Shown: positions 7,484-14,539, counted from the stretch's first letter. The stretch is 14,556 nt of DNA from Actinomycetota bacterium (GCA_004376325.1 SOKC01000125.1:1-14556); one strand, 5' to 3'. Notes: generated by a model from the sequence alone, not told the origin. Numbers and translations are program-made.

Positions 7484-10400
7484 TTATTTTTTACTTCTTA
7501 CCTTTTTCTTTTTGGACACTTTAGTGTTGCTTTCTTCTTTCTCGTCTTCTGATTTCTTTCTCTTTATTTTTTTATCCTTTCCTTTAGTTTCTTTCACTTT
7601 CCCGTCTTCCAGATCTTTCTCTTCCTTAAGATCAATTCCTAAATCCTCCACAGTTTTCATAATCTCATCTTCAGCTCTCGATACTTTTACTTCCTTCCCT
7701 TCTTCTGATAATACCTCCACATCAAGTGCCAGGCTCTGCATTTCTTTTATAAGCACCTTAAATGATTCTGGAATTCCTGGCTTCTCTATATTTTCACCTT
7801 TTACGATTGCTTCATAGGTCTTTACACGTCCTGTTACATCATCTGACTTTATAGTAAGCATTTCCTGCAACGCATAAGCAGCACCATAAGCCTCCAATGC
7901 CCACACTTCCATTTCTCCAAATCTCTGACCACCAAATTGTGCCTTACCGCCCAGTGGCTGCTGGGTAACTAAAGAATATGGACCGGTAGATCTTGCATGA
8001 ATCTTGTCATCTACCAGATGAAGCAACTTCATTACATATATATAACCTATAGTAATATTATCAGATAGTTTCTCTCCGCTCCGGCCATCATACAAAGCAG
8101 TTTTTCCGCTCCGGGGGAGATTGGCCATCTTTAGCAATTTTACTATATCCTCTTCTTTTGCTCCCTCGAAAATAGGTGTTGAAACATAGACAGGACCGTC
8201 GCTGCTAATATTCTCCTTTTTATTATTCCATCCTTTATAAGCTGCCCAGCCAAGATGAGATTCCAGTAGCTGACCTACATTCATTCTTGAAGGAACTCCC
8301 AGAGGATTAAATATTATATCTATTGGGTCACCGTCTTCAGTATAAGGCATATCTTCTTCAGGAAGAATTACTGATATGACTCCTTTATTACCATGTCTCC
8401 CTGCAAGCTTATCACCAATGGAAATCTTTCTTTTTTCTGCAATGAATACTCTGACAAGCTCATTTACTCCTGGCGGAAGGTCGTGTCCCTTTTTTCTGGA
8501 AAATAGCTGTACATCTAAAACTTTCCCGCCTTCACCATGAGGCACTTTAAGGGAGCTCTCTCTTACTTCCCTTGCTTTTTCGCCAAAAATTGCCCTCAAC
8601 AATTTTTCTTCTGCCGTAAGCTCTGTTTCACCCTTTGGTGTTATCTTGCCAACCAGTATATCTCCTGGTTTTACCTCAGCTCCAATACTTATAATTCCAC
8701 GTTCATCTAAATTTTTTAAAGCTTCCTCCCCTATACCTGGTATATCCCTGGTTATCTCTTCCGCTCCAAGCTTTGTGGTCCTGGCTTCTACTTCCTGTTT
8801 TGAAATATGAAAAGAAGATAGGATATCTTCTTTTACCAACCTCTCTGAAATAATAATTGCATCCTCATAGTTATATCCTTCCCAGGACATGAAAGCTACT
8901 CTTAAGTTCTTACCCAGCGCCAGTTCACCGGCACTGGTTGCAGGTCCGTCTGCAATTACACTACCATTTTTAACTTTTTCACCTTCTTCCACAACGGGCT
9001 TTTGATTTATACAGGTTCCCTGGTTTGATCTTCTAAATTTATACAAGTGATGAATATAGTTCTTTTTATTCTTGTAATTTATCTTAATATGGTCTGCGCA
9101 TACTTCTTCAACTACACCATCGTCTTTGGCAAGAACCAGTACTCCACTATCCCTTGCTACCACTTCTTCCATTCCTGTACCTATCAGTGGAGGCTCAGGT
9201 TCAATTAATGGCACTGCCTGACGTTGCATATTAGAACCCATTAATGCTCTATTGGCATCATCGTGCTCCAGAAATGGTATAAGAGATGCAGCAGCGCTAA
9301 AAACTTGCCTTGGTGACACATCTATATAATCTATCATGCCCGGTTCAACATTGACTATTTCATCACCTGAACGGGTCATGACTCTTTCTTCCAGAAATTT
9401 ACCGTCTTTTCCGACTTTTGCAGTTGCCTGGGCAATTACATAATTTTCTTCACTATCTGCAGATAAATACTCCACCTTATTGGTCAATTTACCATTAATA
9501 ACTCTTCTGTAGGGTGTTTCTATAAATCCATACTCATTTAATCTTGCATAGGTAGCCAGAGAGCCAATCAGTCCAACATTAGGACCCTCTGGCGTTTCTA
9601 TGGGACACATTCTCCCATAATGAGATGGGTGAACATCTCTCACTTCAAAACCAGCTCTCTCCCTGCTCAGTCCACCAGGACCAAGAGCACTTAGCCTTCT
9701 TTTATGAGTAATTTCAGCTAAAGGATTGGTTTGATCTAAAAACTGCGAAAGCTGCCCGCTGCCAAAAAATTCCTTTAGACTGGCGACCAGGGGCCTGATA
9801 TTAATTAAAGATCTTGGAGTTATTGTATCAACATCCTGGGTGGTCATTCTTTCCTTTATAACCCTTTCCATCCTTGAAAGACCAATCCTTACTTGATTTT
9901 GTATGAGCTCCCCAATATTTCTGATCCTTCTATTGCCAAAGTGGTCAATATCATCTATTTCACCTATTCCACTCATAAGTTGAACCAGATATTTAACTAT
10001 TAAGAATATGTCCTTACAATTCAGGATATGTTTCTGACTGGTATCTATACCCATTTTGGCATTAATGGTATCAAGCCTGTCTAAAATATTTTTATCAGTT
10101 TCCTCCATTAGCTTTTGATCCATTTTATATCTCCCTACTTTTCCAAAATCATATCTTTTTGGATTGAAAAATAAGGAGTTTATAAGATTTCTGGAACTTT
10201 CAACTGTTGGTGGTTCTCCAGGTCTTAATTTTTTATATATCTCAATTAATGCTTCTTCCTCAGTTTCGGTAAAATCTTTCTCCAGAGTATTTTTAACACA
10301 GTCTTTTTTATCATATGGCCCAAAAATGTTTAGCAGGTCTTCATTATTTCCAAAACCTACAGATTTTAAGAAAATAGTAAGTAAAAACTTTCTTCTTCTA

Positions 10401-10942
10401 TCAATTCTCACATAGGCAATATTTCTTTTATCAGTTTCAATCTCAATCCATGAACCTCTGGTAGGTATAACTTTACACATATATATGTCTATTTCAGTCT
10501 TCTTATCTATATCTGTATCGAAATATACTCCCGGAGAACGGACTAATTGAGATACTACCACTCTCTCTGTTCCATTAATTATAAAAGTTCCTCTTTCAGC
10601 CATCATAGGAAAATCCCCCATAAAGACTTCCTGCTCTTTTATTTCACCCGTTTCTTTATTTATAAATCTTGTCAGAACTTTTAAAGGGGCAGTATAAGAC
10701 ATATCCTGCATTTTACACTCGTCTGGAGTTGAATTCTCATCATCAAAATTATAGTTTAAAAACTCAAGTGACATATTGCCTGTAAAATCTTCAACGGGTG
10801 AAATATCCTTTAGAGCTTCCATCAGTCCTTCTTCCAGGAACCATTGGAAAGACTTCCTCTGTATATCCAGAAGGTGAGGCATATCTATTAATTGTGGGAT
10901 TTTGCCAAAATTATACCTCTGGATTTTTTTGATTTTTTGCAT
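7484..10942 (-). CDS. rpoB: DNA-directed RNA polymerase subunit beta
   Basis: Beta forms one pincer of RNA polymerase and much of the RNA-DNA channel. The product is 1152 aa. Rifampicin cluster I is at residues 394-425, with Asp403, His413 and Ser418 matching E. coli D516, H526 and S531, so it looks rifampicin-sensitive. Glu693-Asp694 (YEDAIIIS) and Lys845/Lys853 in GDKLAGRHGNKG match E. coli E813-D814 and K1065/K1073. It lacks the large lineage insertions of the E. coli subunit. After the usual C-terminal core, about 45 extra residues (1107-1152) form a Lys-rich low-complexity tail ending VSKKKKVRSKK. The ATG is preceded by AGAGGAG at 9 bases. A 201-base leader with its own candidate promoter separates it from rplL. 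It is followed closely by rpoC in the usual operon. Confidence 0.98.
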   Translation of the reverse strand: MQKIKKIQRYNFGKIPQLIDMPHLLDIQRKSFQWFLEEGLMEALKDISPVEDFTGNMSLEFLNYNFDDENSTPDECKMQDMSYTAPLKVLTRFINKETGEIKEQEVFMGDFPMMAERGTFIINGTERVVVSQLVRSPGVYFDTDIDKKTEIDIYMCKVIPTRGSWIEIETDKRNIAYVRIDRRRKFLLTIFLKSVGFGNNEDLLNIFGPYDKKDCVKNTLEKDFTETEEEALIEIYKKLRPGEPPTVESSRNLINSLFFNPKRYDFGKVGRYKMDQKLMEETDKNILDRLDTINAKMGIDTSQKHILNCKDIFLIVKYLVQLMSGIGEIDDIDHFGNRRIRNIGELIQNQVRIGLSRMERVIKERMTTQDVDTITPRSLINIRPLVASLKEFFGSGQLSQFLDQTNPLAEITHKRRLSALGPGGLSRERAGFEVRDVHPSHYGRMCPIETPEGPNVGLIGSLATYARLNEYGFIETPYRRVINGKLTNKVEYLSADSEENYVIAQATAKVGKDGKFLEERVMTRSGDEIVNVEPGMIDYIDVSPRQVFSAAASLIPFLEHDDANRALMGSNMQRQAVPLIEPEPPLIGTGMEEVVARDSGVLVLAKDDGVVEEVCADHIKINYKNKKNYIHHLYKFRRSNQGTCINQKPVVEEGEKVKNGSVIADGPATSAGELALGKNLRVAFMSWEGYNYEDAIIISERLVKEDILSSFHISKQEVEARTTKLGAEEITRDIPGIGEEALKNLDERGIISIGAEVKPGDILVGKITPKGETELTAEEKLLRAIFGEKAREVRESSLKVPHGEGGKVLDVQLFSRKKGHDLPPGVNELVRVFIAEKRKISIGDKLAGRHGNKGVISVILPEEDMPYTEDGDPIDIIFNPLGVPSRMNVGQLLESHLGWAAYKGWNNKKENISSDGPVYVSTPIFEGAKEEDIVKLLKMANLPRSGKTALYDGRSGEKLSDNITIGYIYVMKLLHLVDDKIHARSTGPYSLVTQQPLGGKAQFGGQRFGEMEVWALEAYGAAYALQEMLTIKSDDVTGRVKTYEAIVKGENIEKPGIPESFKVLIKEMQSLALDVEVLSEEGKEVKVSRAEDEIMKTVEDLGIDLKEEKDLEDGKVKETKGKDKKIKRKKSEDEKEESNTKVSKKKKVRSKK

Positions 10943-11143
10943 TAATTTATTCTCCTCTTTATTATATTCTAAGTTTGATAAAGCAGTAAAAAAGGGTTAT
11001 GACAAAATCAATATAAAAACCTATGCATTGGACAAAAAACTATATAAATTAGCATTGGTAAATTTTTCCAGGAAAAACTCACAAACCACAAGTTTATCAA
11101 ATATAAATTAATAGTCAACAGGTAGGCTATTACTTTTACTGAA
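10943..11143 (-). other. rplL-rpoB intergenic leader
   Basis: This 201-base A+T-rich gap has no supported gene. A plus-strand ORF across it overlaps the antisense of the rpoB start and has no family resemblance that I recognise. The gap contains a candidate promoter near its rplL end, a TTTTTCC-A-GGAAAAA dyad at 11063-11077, and the rpoB SD. I see no strong terminator. In many bacteria this interval separates ribosomal-protein from polymerase expression by attenuation or RNA cleavage. Confidence 0.6.
11091..11118 (-). promoter_or_regulatory. Candidate rpoBC promoter
   Basis: TTGACT (11113-11118) matches five of six -35 bases, and TAAACT (11091-11096) matches four of six -10 bases, with a 16-base spacer. 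It lies about 150 bases upstream of rpoB and would give the polymerase genes expression independent of the L10-L12 genes. This is a sequence match only. Confidence 0.4.
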
Positions 11144-11659
11144 CTACTTTATTTCAACCTCAGCACCAGCTTCTTCCAGTTGTTTCTTTATTTTTTCTGC
11201 TTCTTCCTTTGAAACCTTTTCTTTAACCATATTTGGTGCTTTATCAACTAATTCTTTAGCCTCTTTTAGACCAAGACTGGTTATAGACCTGACTACTTTA
11301 ATAACCTGTATTTTTTTAGCTCCAGCTGATTTTAATTGAACATTAAATTCTGTTTTTTCCTCAGCGGGGGCTGCTCCCTGAGCTGAAGCTGCTCCACCAG
11401 CTACAGGAGCTGCAACTGCCATCGCTTGCGCACTAACTTCAAATTTTTCTTCAAGAGCTTTTACCAGTTCAGAAAGTTCAAGTACAGTCATTTTTTCAAT
11501 AGCACTTAAAATTTCATTAATAGATTTACTTTTACCAGCAGTTTTCTCTTTTTCTTTTACTTTATTTGTTTCTTTTTTTTCTTCACTCACTTTTTGTTCA
11601 TCCTTACTTTTTTCTTTTTTTTCTTCTATTTTGTCACTTGTTTTTTTTGGTTCTGCCAT
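11144..11659 (-). CDS. rplL: 50S ribosomal protein L7/L12 with a charged N-terminal extension
   Basis: L7/L12 is the multicopy ribosomal stalk protein that recruits and stimulates translational GTPases. I place the start at the ATG giving MAEPKKTSD because AGGAGG lies just upstream. An in-frame ATG 16 codons earlier lies inside rplJ and lacks such support. The product is 171 aa, against about 120-130 in most bacteria. Residues 1-45 are Lys/Glu-rich low complexity. Residues 47-77 are the L10-binding dimerisation domain (INEILSAIEKMTVLELSELV), 78-100 an Ala/Gly-rich hinge, and 103-171 the C-terminal factor-binding domain with GLKEAKELVDKAP. The stop of rplJ is 10 bases upstream, so the two are probably translationally coupled. 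The extension is unusual, because the N-terminal domain normally starts within a few residues of Met1. Confidence 0.96.
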   Translation of the reverse strand: MAEPKKTSDKIEEKKEKSKDEQKVSEEKKETNKVKEKEKTAGKSKSINEILSAIEKMTVLELSELVKALEEKFEVSAQAMAVAAPVAGGAASAQGAAPAEEKTEFNVQLKSAGAKKIQVIKVVRSITSLGLKEAKELVDKAPNMVKEKVSKEEAEKIKKQLEEAGAEVEIK

Positions 11660-11669
11660 TATTCCTCCT

Positions 11670-12200
11670 CTAATTATTATTCTTTCCTTTTTTTTCTCTA
11701 ATTGCATCCAGAATCAGTACCAGATCTCTGGTTAGAGCACTTAAAACATTTACCAACTTAGTTATTGAAAATTTAATTGATATCACTAAATTGGTAAGTA
11801 AAACTTCTTTTCCAGGCAAACTGGCAAATTTCTCAACTTCTTCTGGACTTAAAAGTCTATTTTCAAGTATTCCCACTTTTACTTTTAATGTATCTAGATC
11901 TTTTGAAAAATCTTCTATTACCTTAGCAGTTGAAACCATATCCTTACCGCTTACAACAATACTGGTCGGCCCTTTTAATACTTCCTCAAGATTTATATCT
12001 TTAAAAGCATCTTTAGCTGCAATAAGGGCAAGAGTATTTTTTATTATTTTAAGATAAGAATTTATCTCCACCAGTTTATCTCTTACTACTACAGCATCTT
12101 CAGCTCTAAGCCCACTATGATCAGTAAAAATAAGACCATAACTGTTCTTAAATATCTCTTTTAACTCATTTACTTTATCCACTTTTTCTTGTTTGGCCAC
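11670..12200 (-). CDS. rplJ: 50S ribosomal protein L10
   Basis: L10 anchors the L7/L12 dimers to the stalk base on 23S rRNA and, as the L10-L12 complex, often represses its own mRNA. The 176-aa product shows the usual N-terminal RNA-binding part (MAKQEKVDKVNELK, HSGLRAEDAVVVRDKL, IIKNTLALIAAKDA) and a long C-terminal helix, about residues 135-170, that would bind L7/L12. The start is GTG at 12198-12200, supported by GGAGG five bases upstream and by alignment to the normal L10 N-terminus. The leader before it carries an L10-type regulatory RNA. An A8 run occurs near the 3' end of the gene. Confidence 0.97.
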   Translation of the reverse strand: MAKQEKVDKVNELKEIFKNSYGLIFTDHSGLRAEDAVVVRDKLVEINSYLKIIKNTLALIAAKDAFKDINLEEVLKGPTSIVVSGKDMVSTAKVIEDFSKDLDTLKVKVGILENRLLSPEEVEKFASLPGKEVLLTNLVISIKFSITKLVNVLSALTRDLVLILDAIREKKGKNNN

Positions 12201-12234
12201 ATTAACCTCCAGCTTATGTATTTAAAAAAGGTAC

Positions 12235-12272
12235 AAAATAAAATCGACCCCAACAATCTTAAAGGCCGACTT
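12235..12272 (-). terminator. Putative attenuator terminator upstream of rplJ
   Basis: AAGUCGGCC (12264-12272) pairs with GGUCGAUUU (12241-12249) over 9 bp with two G-U pairs and a 14-base loop. The 3' arm runs directly into UUUUAUUUU (12235-12243). This resembles an intrinsic terminator about 35 bases before the rplJ GTG. B. subtilis uses transcription attenuation controlled by L10-L12 in the equivalent leader, and the layout here suggests the same. Confidence 0.55.
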
Positions 12273-12289
12273 AATTTTTTAAATCAACC
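12264..12289 (-). promoter_or_regulatory. Putative antiterminator hairpin in the rplJ leader
   Basis: GGUUGAUUU (12281-12289) can pair with AAGUCGGCC (12264-12272) in a 9-bp stem that includes G-U pairs, with an 8-base A/U loop. The same AAGUCGGCC is the 5' arm of the terminator-like hairpin that follows, so only one of the two can form. This is the layout expected of an attenuator, inferred from base pairing only. Confidence 0.5.
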
Positions 12290-12343
12290 TCAGTAGGAAA
12301 TTAAGTTATTAAATCCTTATAATAACACCTACAGTCTAGGGTT
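12281..12343 (-). promoter_or_regulatory. Ribosomal protein L10 leader (autoregulatory mRNA element)
   Basis: The rplA-rplJ gap contains the core expected of the L10 leader family. An outer stem GUAGG (12328-12332) pairs with CCUAC (12293-12297). It encloses an internal-loop region and a perfect 7-bp stem GUUAUUA/UAAUAAC (12320-12326 with 12305-12311) with an 8-base loop. The 3' flank CCUACUGAGGU resembles the B. subtilis leader. In that family the L10-L12 complex binds this RNA to reduce rplJ-rplL expression when free protein accumulates. A covariance-model match would settle the assignment. Confidence 0.75.
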
Positions 12344-12345
12344 GT

Positions 12346-12351
12346 ATTATA
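12346..12351 (-). promoter_or_regulatory. Possible -10 box ahead of the L10 leader
   Basis: A perfect TATAAT sits just upstream of the leader RNA, where an rplJ promoter would be expected. The -35 at usual spacing is poor (ATGAAT at 16 bases), so this may be a chance match in A+T-rich DNA. Confidence 0.25.
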
Positions 12352-12383
12352 TATTTGTTTATATCAAATTCATTTTAATTTTC

Positions 12384-13091
12384 TTATGCCACCTCTGCTA
12401 CTTCAATGCTCTTACCAGGATCAATCTTAATACTTGGACTCATAGTTGCTGATATATAAATACTTTTTATGTATTTGCCTTTAGCTGAAGCAGGTTTTGA
12501 CTTTATAATTGCTTCCAATAGAGCCGCATAGTTTTCCAGTAGTTCTTTTAATCCAAATGATACTCTTCCTATAATACAGTGCACTACACCATTTTTATCA
12601 GTCCTGTACTCCAGTTTTCCTCTTTTTGAATCCTCCACCGCTTTTTTTAGTTCAAAAGTAACCGTTCCAGATTTAGGATTGGGCATTAATTTTCTTGGGC
12701 CTAAAATCTTACCAATTTTACCTACATGCTTCATCATGTCTGGTGCTGCAATACAAACTCCAAAATCCAGCCATCCCTGACTGATTTTACCTGCGAGATC
12801 TTCTCCTCCGACATAATCTGCTCCTGCTTTCCGGGCTTCTTCGGCTTTTTCACCCTGCGCAAAAACAAGTACCTTGGGAACCTTCCCGGTTCCGTTAGGT
12901 AAAATTATAGTTCCCCTTACTATCTGGTCAGCTTTTCTGGGATCAACTCCTAAATTTACACTAATATCTACAGACTCATCAAAATTAGCATAATGGTTCT
13001 TTTTAATCCAGTTAATAGCTTCTTTTGGGCTTACCATTTTATTTTTATCCAAATTTTCTAATTTCGATAAATATTTTTTCCCTCTCTTCAA
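12384..13091 (-). CDS. rplA: 50S ribosomal protein L1
   Basis: L1 forms the mobile L1 stalk on 23S rRNA and helps move deacylated tRNA out of the E site. In many bacteria it represses its own mRNA. The 235-aa product has normal length, with the N-terminal pattern KYLSKLENLDKNKMVSPKEA, LGVDPRKADQIVRGT near residues 48-62, and the signature LMPNPKSGTVT near 138-148. The start codon is TTG at 13089-13091. It is supported by AAGGCGG six bases upstream and by the match of the first residues to the family. The next Met would remove conserved N-terminal sequence. It lies 74 bases after rplK, and I could not identify a clear L1-binding mRNA site in that gap. Confidence 0.97.
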   Translation of the reverse strand: MKRGKKYLSKLENLDKNKMVSPKEAINWIKKNHYANFDESVDISVNLGVDPRKADQIVRGTIILPNGTGKVPKVLVFAQGEKAEEARKAGADYVGGEDLAGKISQGWLDFGVCIAAPDMMKHVGKIGKILGPRKLMPNPKSGTVTFELKKAVEDSKRGKLEYRTDKNGVVHCIIGRVSFGLKELLENYAALLEAIIKSKPASAKGKYIKSIYISATMSPSIKIDPGKSIEVAEVA

Positions 13092-13165
13092 AAATTACCG
13101 CCTTTTTTACTTATTACTTTATACTTTGTGCCACTCATTTATCTACTTCTAACATAGAATTAAAC

Positions 13166-13591
13166 TTATGAACTTACTTTTATTCCCATATTTTTAGCAG
13201 TTCCTTCTATTATTTTAACTGCACGCTCTAAAGTTCTAGCATTTAAGTCTTTTAGCTTAATTCTTGCAATTTCTTCAACCTGTTTCCTTGAAAGTTCTCC
13301 AACTTTTTCCCTATTAGGCTCGCTCGACCCCTTTTCTAAATTCAAAGCTTTCTTAATAAGAACTGCAGCTGGGGGGGTTTTAGTAATAAAACTAAAACTT
13401 CTATCTTTGTATACAGTTAAAATCACAGGAATAATCATTCCCTGTTCTTTTGCCGTCTTTTCATTAAAAGCTTTACAGAATTCCATAATGTTAACTCCAT
13501 GCTGCCCCAGAGCAGGACCAACAGGAGGAGCAGGATTTGCCTGCCCCGCTGGAATTTGCAATTTAATTTGCGCTATAATTTCTTTAGCCAT
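13166..13591 (-). CDS. rplK: 50S ribosomal protein L11
   Basis: L11 sits at the base of the stalk on the GTPase-associated region of 23S rRNA and helps in factor binding and in the stringent response through RelA-type enzymes. From the ATG at 13589-13591 the product is 141 aa, the standard length. It has the N-terminal PAGQANPAPPVGPALGQHG with the Pro-rich hinge near residues 17-30, and the RNA-binding C-terminal domain ending NARTLERAVKIIEGTAKNMG. A TTG two codons upstream (13597) is in frame, but MAKEIIAQIKL is the normal family start. The SD is weak (AGAG about 10 bases upstream). The gene lies 65 bases after nusG. Confidence 0.97.
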   Translation of the reverse strand: MAKEIIAQIKLQIPAGQANPAPPVGPALGQHGVNIMEFCKAFNEKTAKEQGMIIPVILTVYKDRSFSFITKTPPAAVLIKKALNLEKGSSEPNREKVGELSRKQVEEIARIKLKDLNARTLERAVKIIEGTAKNMGIKVSS

Positions 13592-13633
13592 AAACAATTA
13601 TCTCTAATCAAATAGTTTCGTATTATACATTTT

Positions 13634-13651
13634 AATAGAAATATTTCTATT
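13634..13651. repeat. Perfect 18-bp palindrome between nusG and rplK
   Basis: AATAGAAATATTTCTATT reads the same on both strands without mismatch. It starts a few bases after the nusG stop, and a TATAAT (13622-13627) lies six bases downstream of it in the direction of transcription. It could be an operator for a dimeric regulator, or chance in A+T-rich DNA. No U-tract follows that would suggest a terminator. Confidence 0.55.
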
Positions 13652-13656
13652 TTCTT

Positions 13657-14181
13657 CTATATTTTTGACACCTGGTTAAAATTTAGTTCGACAGGTGTCT
13701 GTCTTCCAAATATAGAAACTAGAACCTTTAATTTACCCTGATCTAAATTTATCTCACTTATAGTACCGTCAAAATTCGCAAATGGCCCTGTGGTTACTCT
13801 TACAGGCTGCCCAATTTCAAAATCGGTCTTAGGTTTGGGTTTCTCAGTATCCTGCCTTTTCATAATTCTTTTAACTTCATAATCTGATAAGGGAATTGGT
13901 TTATCTTCACTGCCTACAAAGCCCGTAACTCCAGGAGTATTTCTTACTACATACCAGGAATCATCATCCAGATGCATCTTCACCAGTAGATAGCCCGGAA
14001 GCACTCTTTTAGATGATACCTCTTTCTTCCCGCTCTTAATTTCAACAACATCCTCTTTAGGTATATATATATCGAAAATTTTATTACCCATATTCATGGA
14101 CTCTATTCTGTGCTCCAGGTTAGTTTTTATTTTATTTTCATATCCTGCATATGAATTAATTACATACCATCTTGGTCTCAT
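13657..14181 (-). CDS. nusG: Transcription elongation/antitermination factor NusG
   Basis: NusG binds the RNA polymerase clamp through its NGN domain, affects pausing and Rho action, and can link polymerase to the ribosome through its KOW domain. The 174-aa product starts RPRWYVINSYAGYENKIK, contains KRVLPGYLLVKM and VRNTPGVTGFVG in the NGN domain (about residues 1-112), and has a C-terminal KOW domain (about 122-174) with GQPVRVTTGPFANFDGTI. There is no extra domain insertion. It starts at ATG with GGTGA five bases upstream, 16 bases after secE, so the two are co-transcribed in the conserved secE-nusG pair. Confidence 0.98.
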   Translation of the reverse strand: MRPRWYVINSYAGYENKIKTNLEHRIESMNMGNKIFDIYIPKEDVVEIKSGKKEVSSKRVLPGYLLVKMHLDDDSWYVVRNTPGVTGFVGSEDKPIPLSDYEVKRIMKRQDTEKPKPKTDFEIGQPVRVTTGPFANFDGTISEINLDQGKLKVLVSIFGRQTPVELNFNQVSKI

Positions 14182-14197
14182 TCAAATCACCAAACAA

Positions 14198-14509
14198 TTA
14201 AATCTTTGTCATCAGTTCCACCAGTCGTAAGAAGCCCAAATCAAAAACTCCCAGGATAATTGCAAAAATAATAATAGTGACTATAACTACTATAGTATAA
14301 TTTAAAAGCGCTTTTCTGGTAGGCCAGGTTACTCTTTTTAACTCATGTATAACATCCCTGCAAAATTTTTCAATTCTCGAAGGCAGTTTTTTTATAAATT
14401 GCTTCCAATTTATTTTCTTCCTTGGTTGCGATGGGAGCTTTCTTTCCTGCATCTGCCTTTCTATTATTGCTTTTTTCCTATACTTTCTTGAAACTTTCCT
14501 TTTAGCCAT
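14198..14509 (-). CDS. secE: Protein translocase subunit SecE
   Basis: SecE is the small essential membrane subunit that clamps SecY in the SecYEG protein-export channel. The 103-aa product has the family signature ELKRVTWPTR at residues 56-65, an amphipathic segment before it, and one transmembrane helix at about 71-92. Single-span SecE proteins are often about 60-75 aa. Here about 45 extra residues at the N-terminus are very basic (MAKRKVSRKYRKK and onward). The ATG has AGAGGA nine bases upstream, which supports keeping the full N-terminus. It lies between the tRNA end and nusG, the usual place for secE. Confidence 0.96.
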   Translation of the reverse strand: MAKRKVSRKYRKKAIIERQMQERKLPSQPRKKINWKQFIKKLPSRIEKFCRDVIHELKRVTWPTRKALLNYTIVVIVTIIIFAIILGVFDLGFLRLVELMTKI

Positions 14510-14539
14510 TATAATTTGTCCTCTACATTTTTTGACTTT

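Noticed and set aside
8961..9760. Possible natural rifampicin resistance in RpoB
   Set aside because: Key residues Asp403, His413 and Ser418 are the sensitive type. The Ala at the E. coli 522 position is also found in B. subtilis.
10963..10968. TATAAT just before the rpoB start codon as a promoter
   Set aside because: Transcription would begin within the SD, and the -35 (TTTACT at 18 bases) is weak. It is probably chance A+T sequence.
10902..11111. Plus-strand ORF of 69 codons across the rpoB leader
   Set aside because: It begins in the antisense of rpoB, has no supporting SD or recognisable family, and is mostly Lys/Leu from A+T-rich sequence.
11660..11707. Longer rplL start (MQLEKKKERIII)
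   Set aside because: It lies inside rplJ. The downstream ATG has AGGAGG just upstream and lies 10 bases after the rplJ stop.
195..12057. Many short plus-strand ORFs opposite fusA, rpsG, rpoC, rpoB and rplJ
   Set aside because: All are antisense shadows of strongly supported genes and show no family motif of their own.
13092..13165. L1 autoregulatory mRNA site in the rplK-rplA gap
   Set aside because: I could not find a stem with the asymmetric loop expected of an L1 target, and base pairing in the gap is weak.
13592..13597. TTG start two codons upstream for rplK
   Set aside because: L11 proteins normally begin MAK at the ATG position, and the standard 141-aa length is obtained from the ATG.
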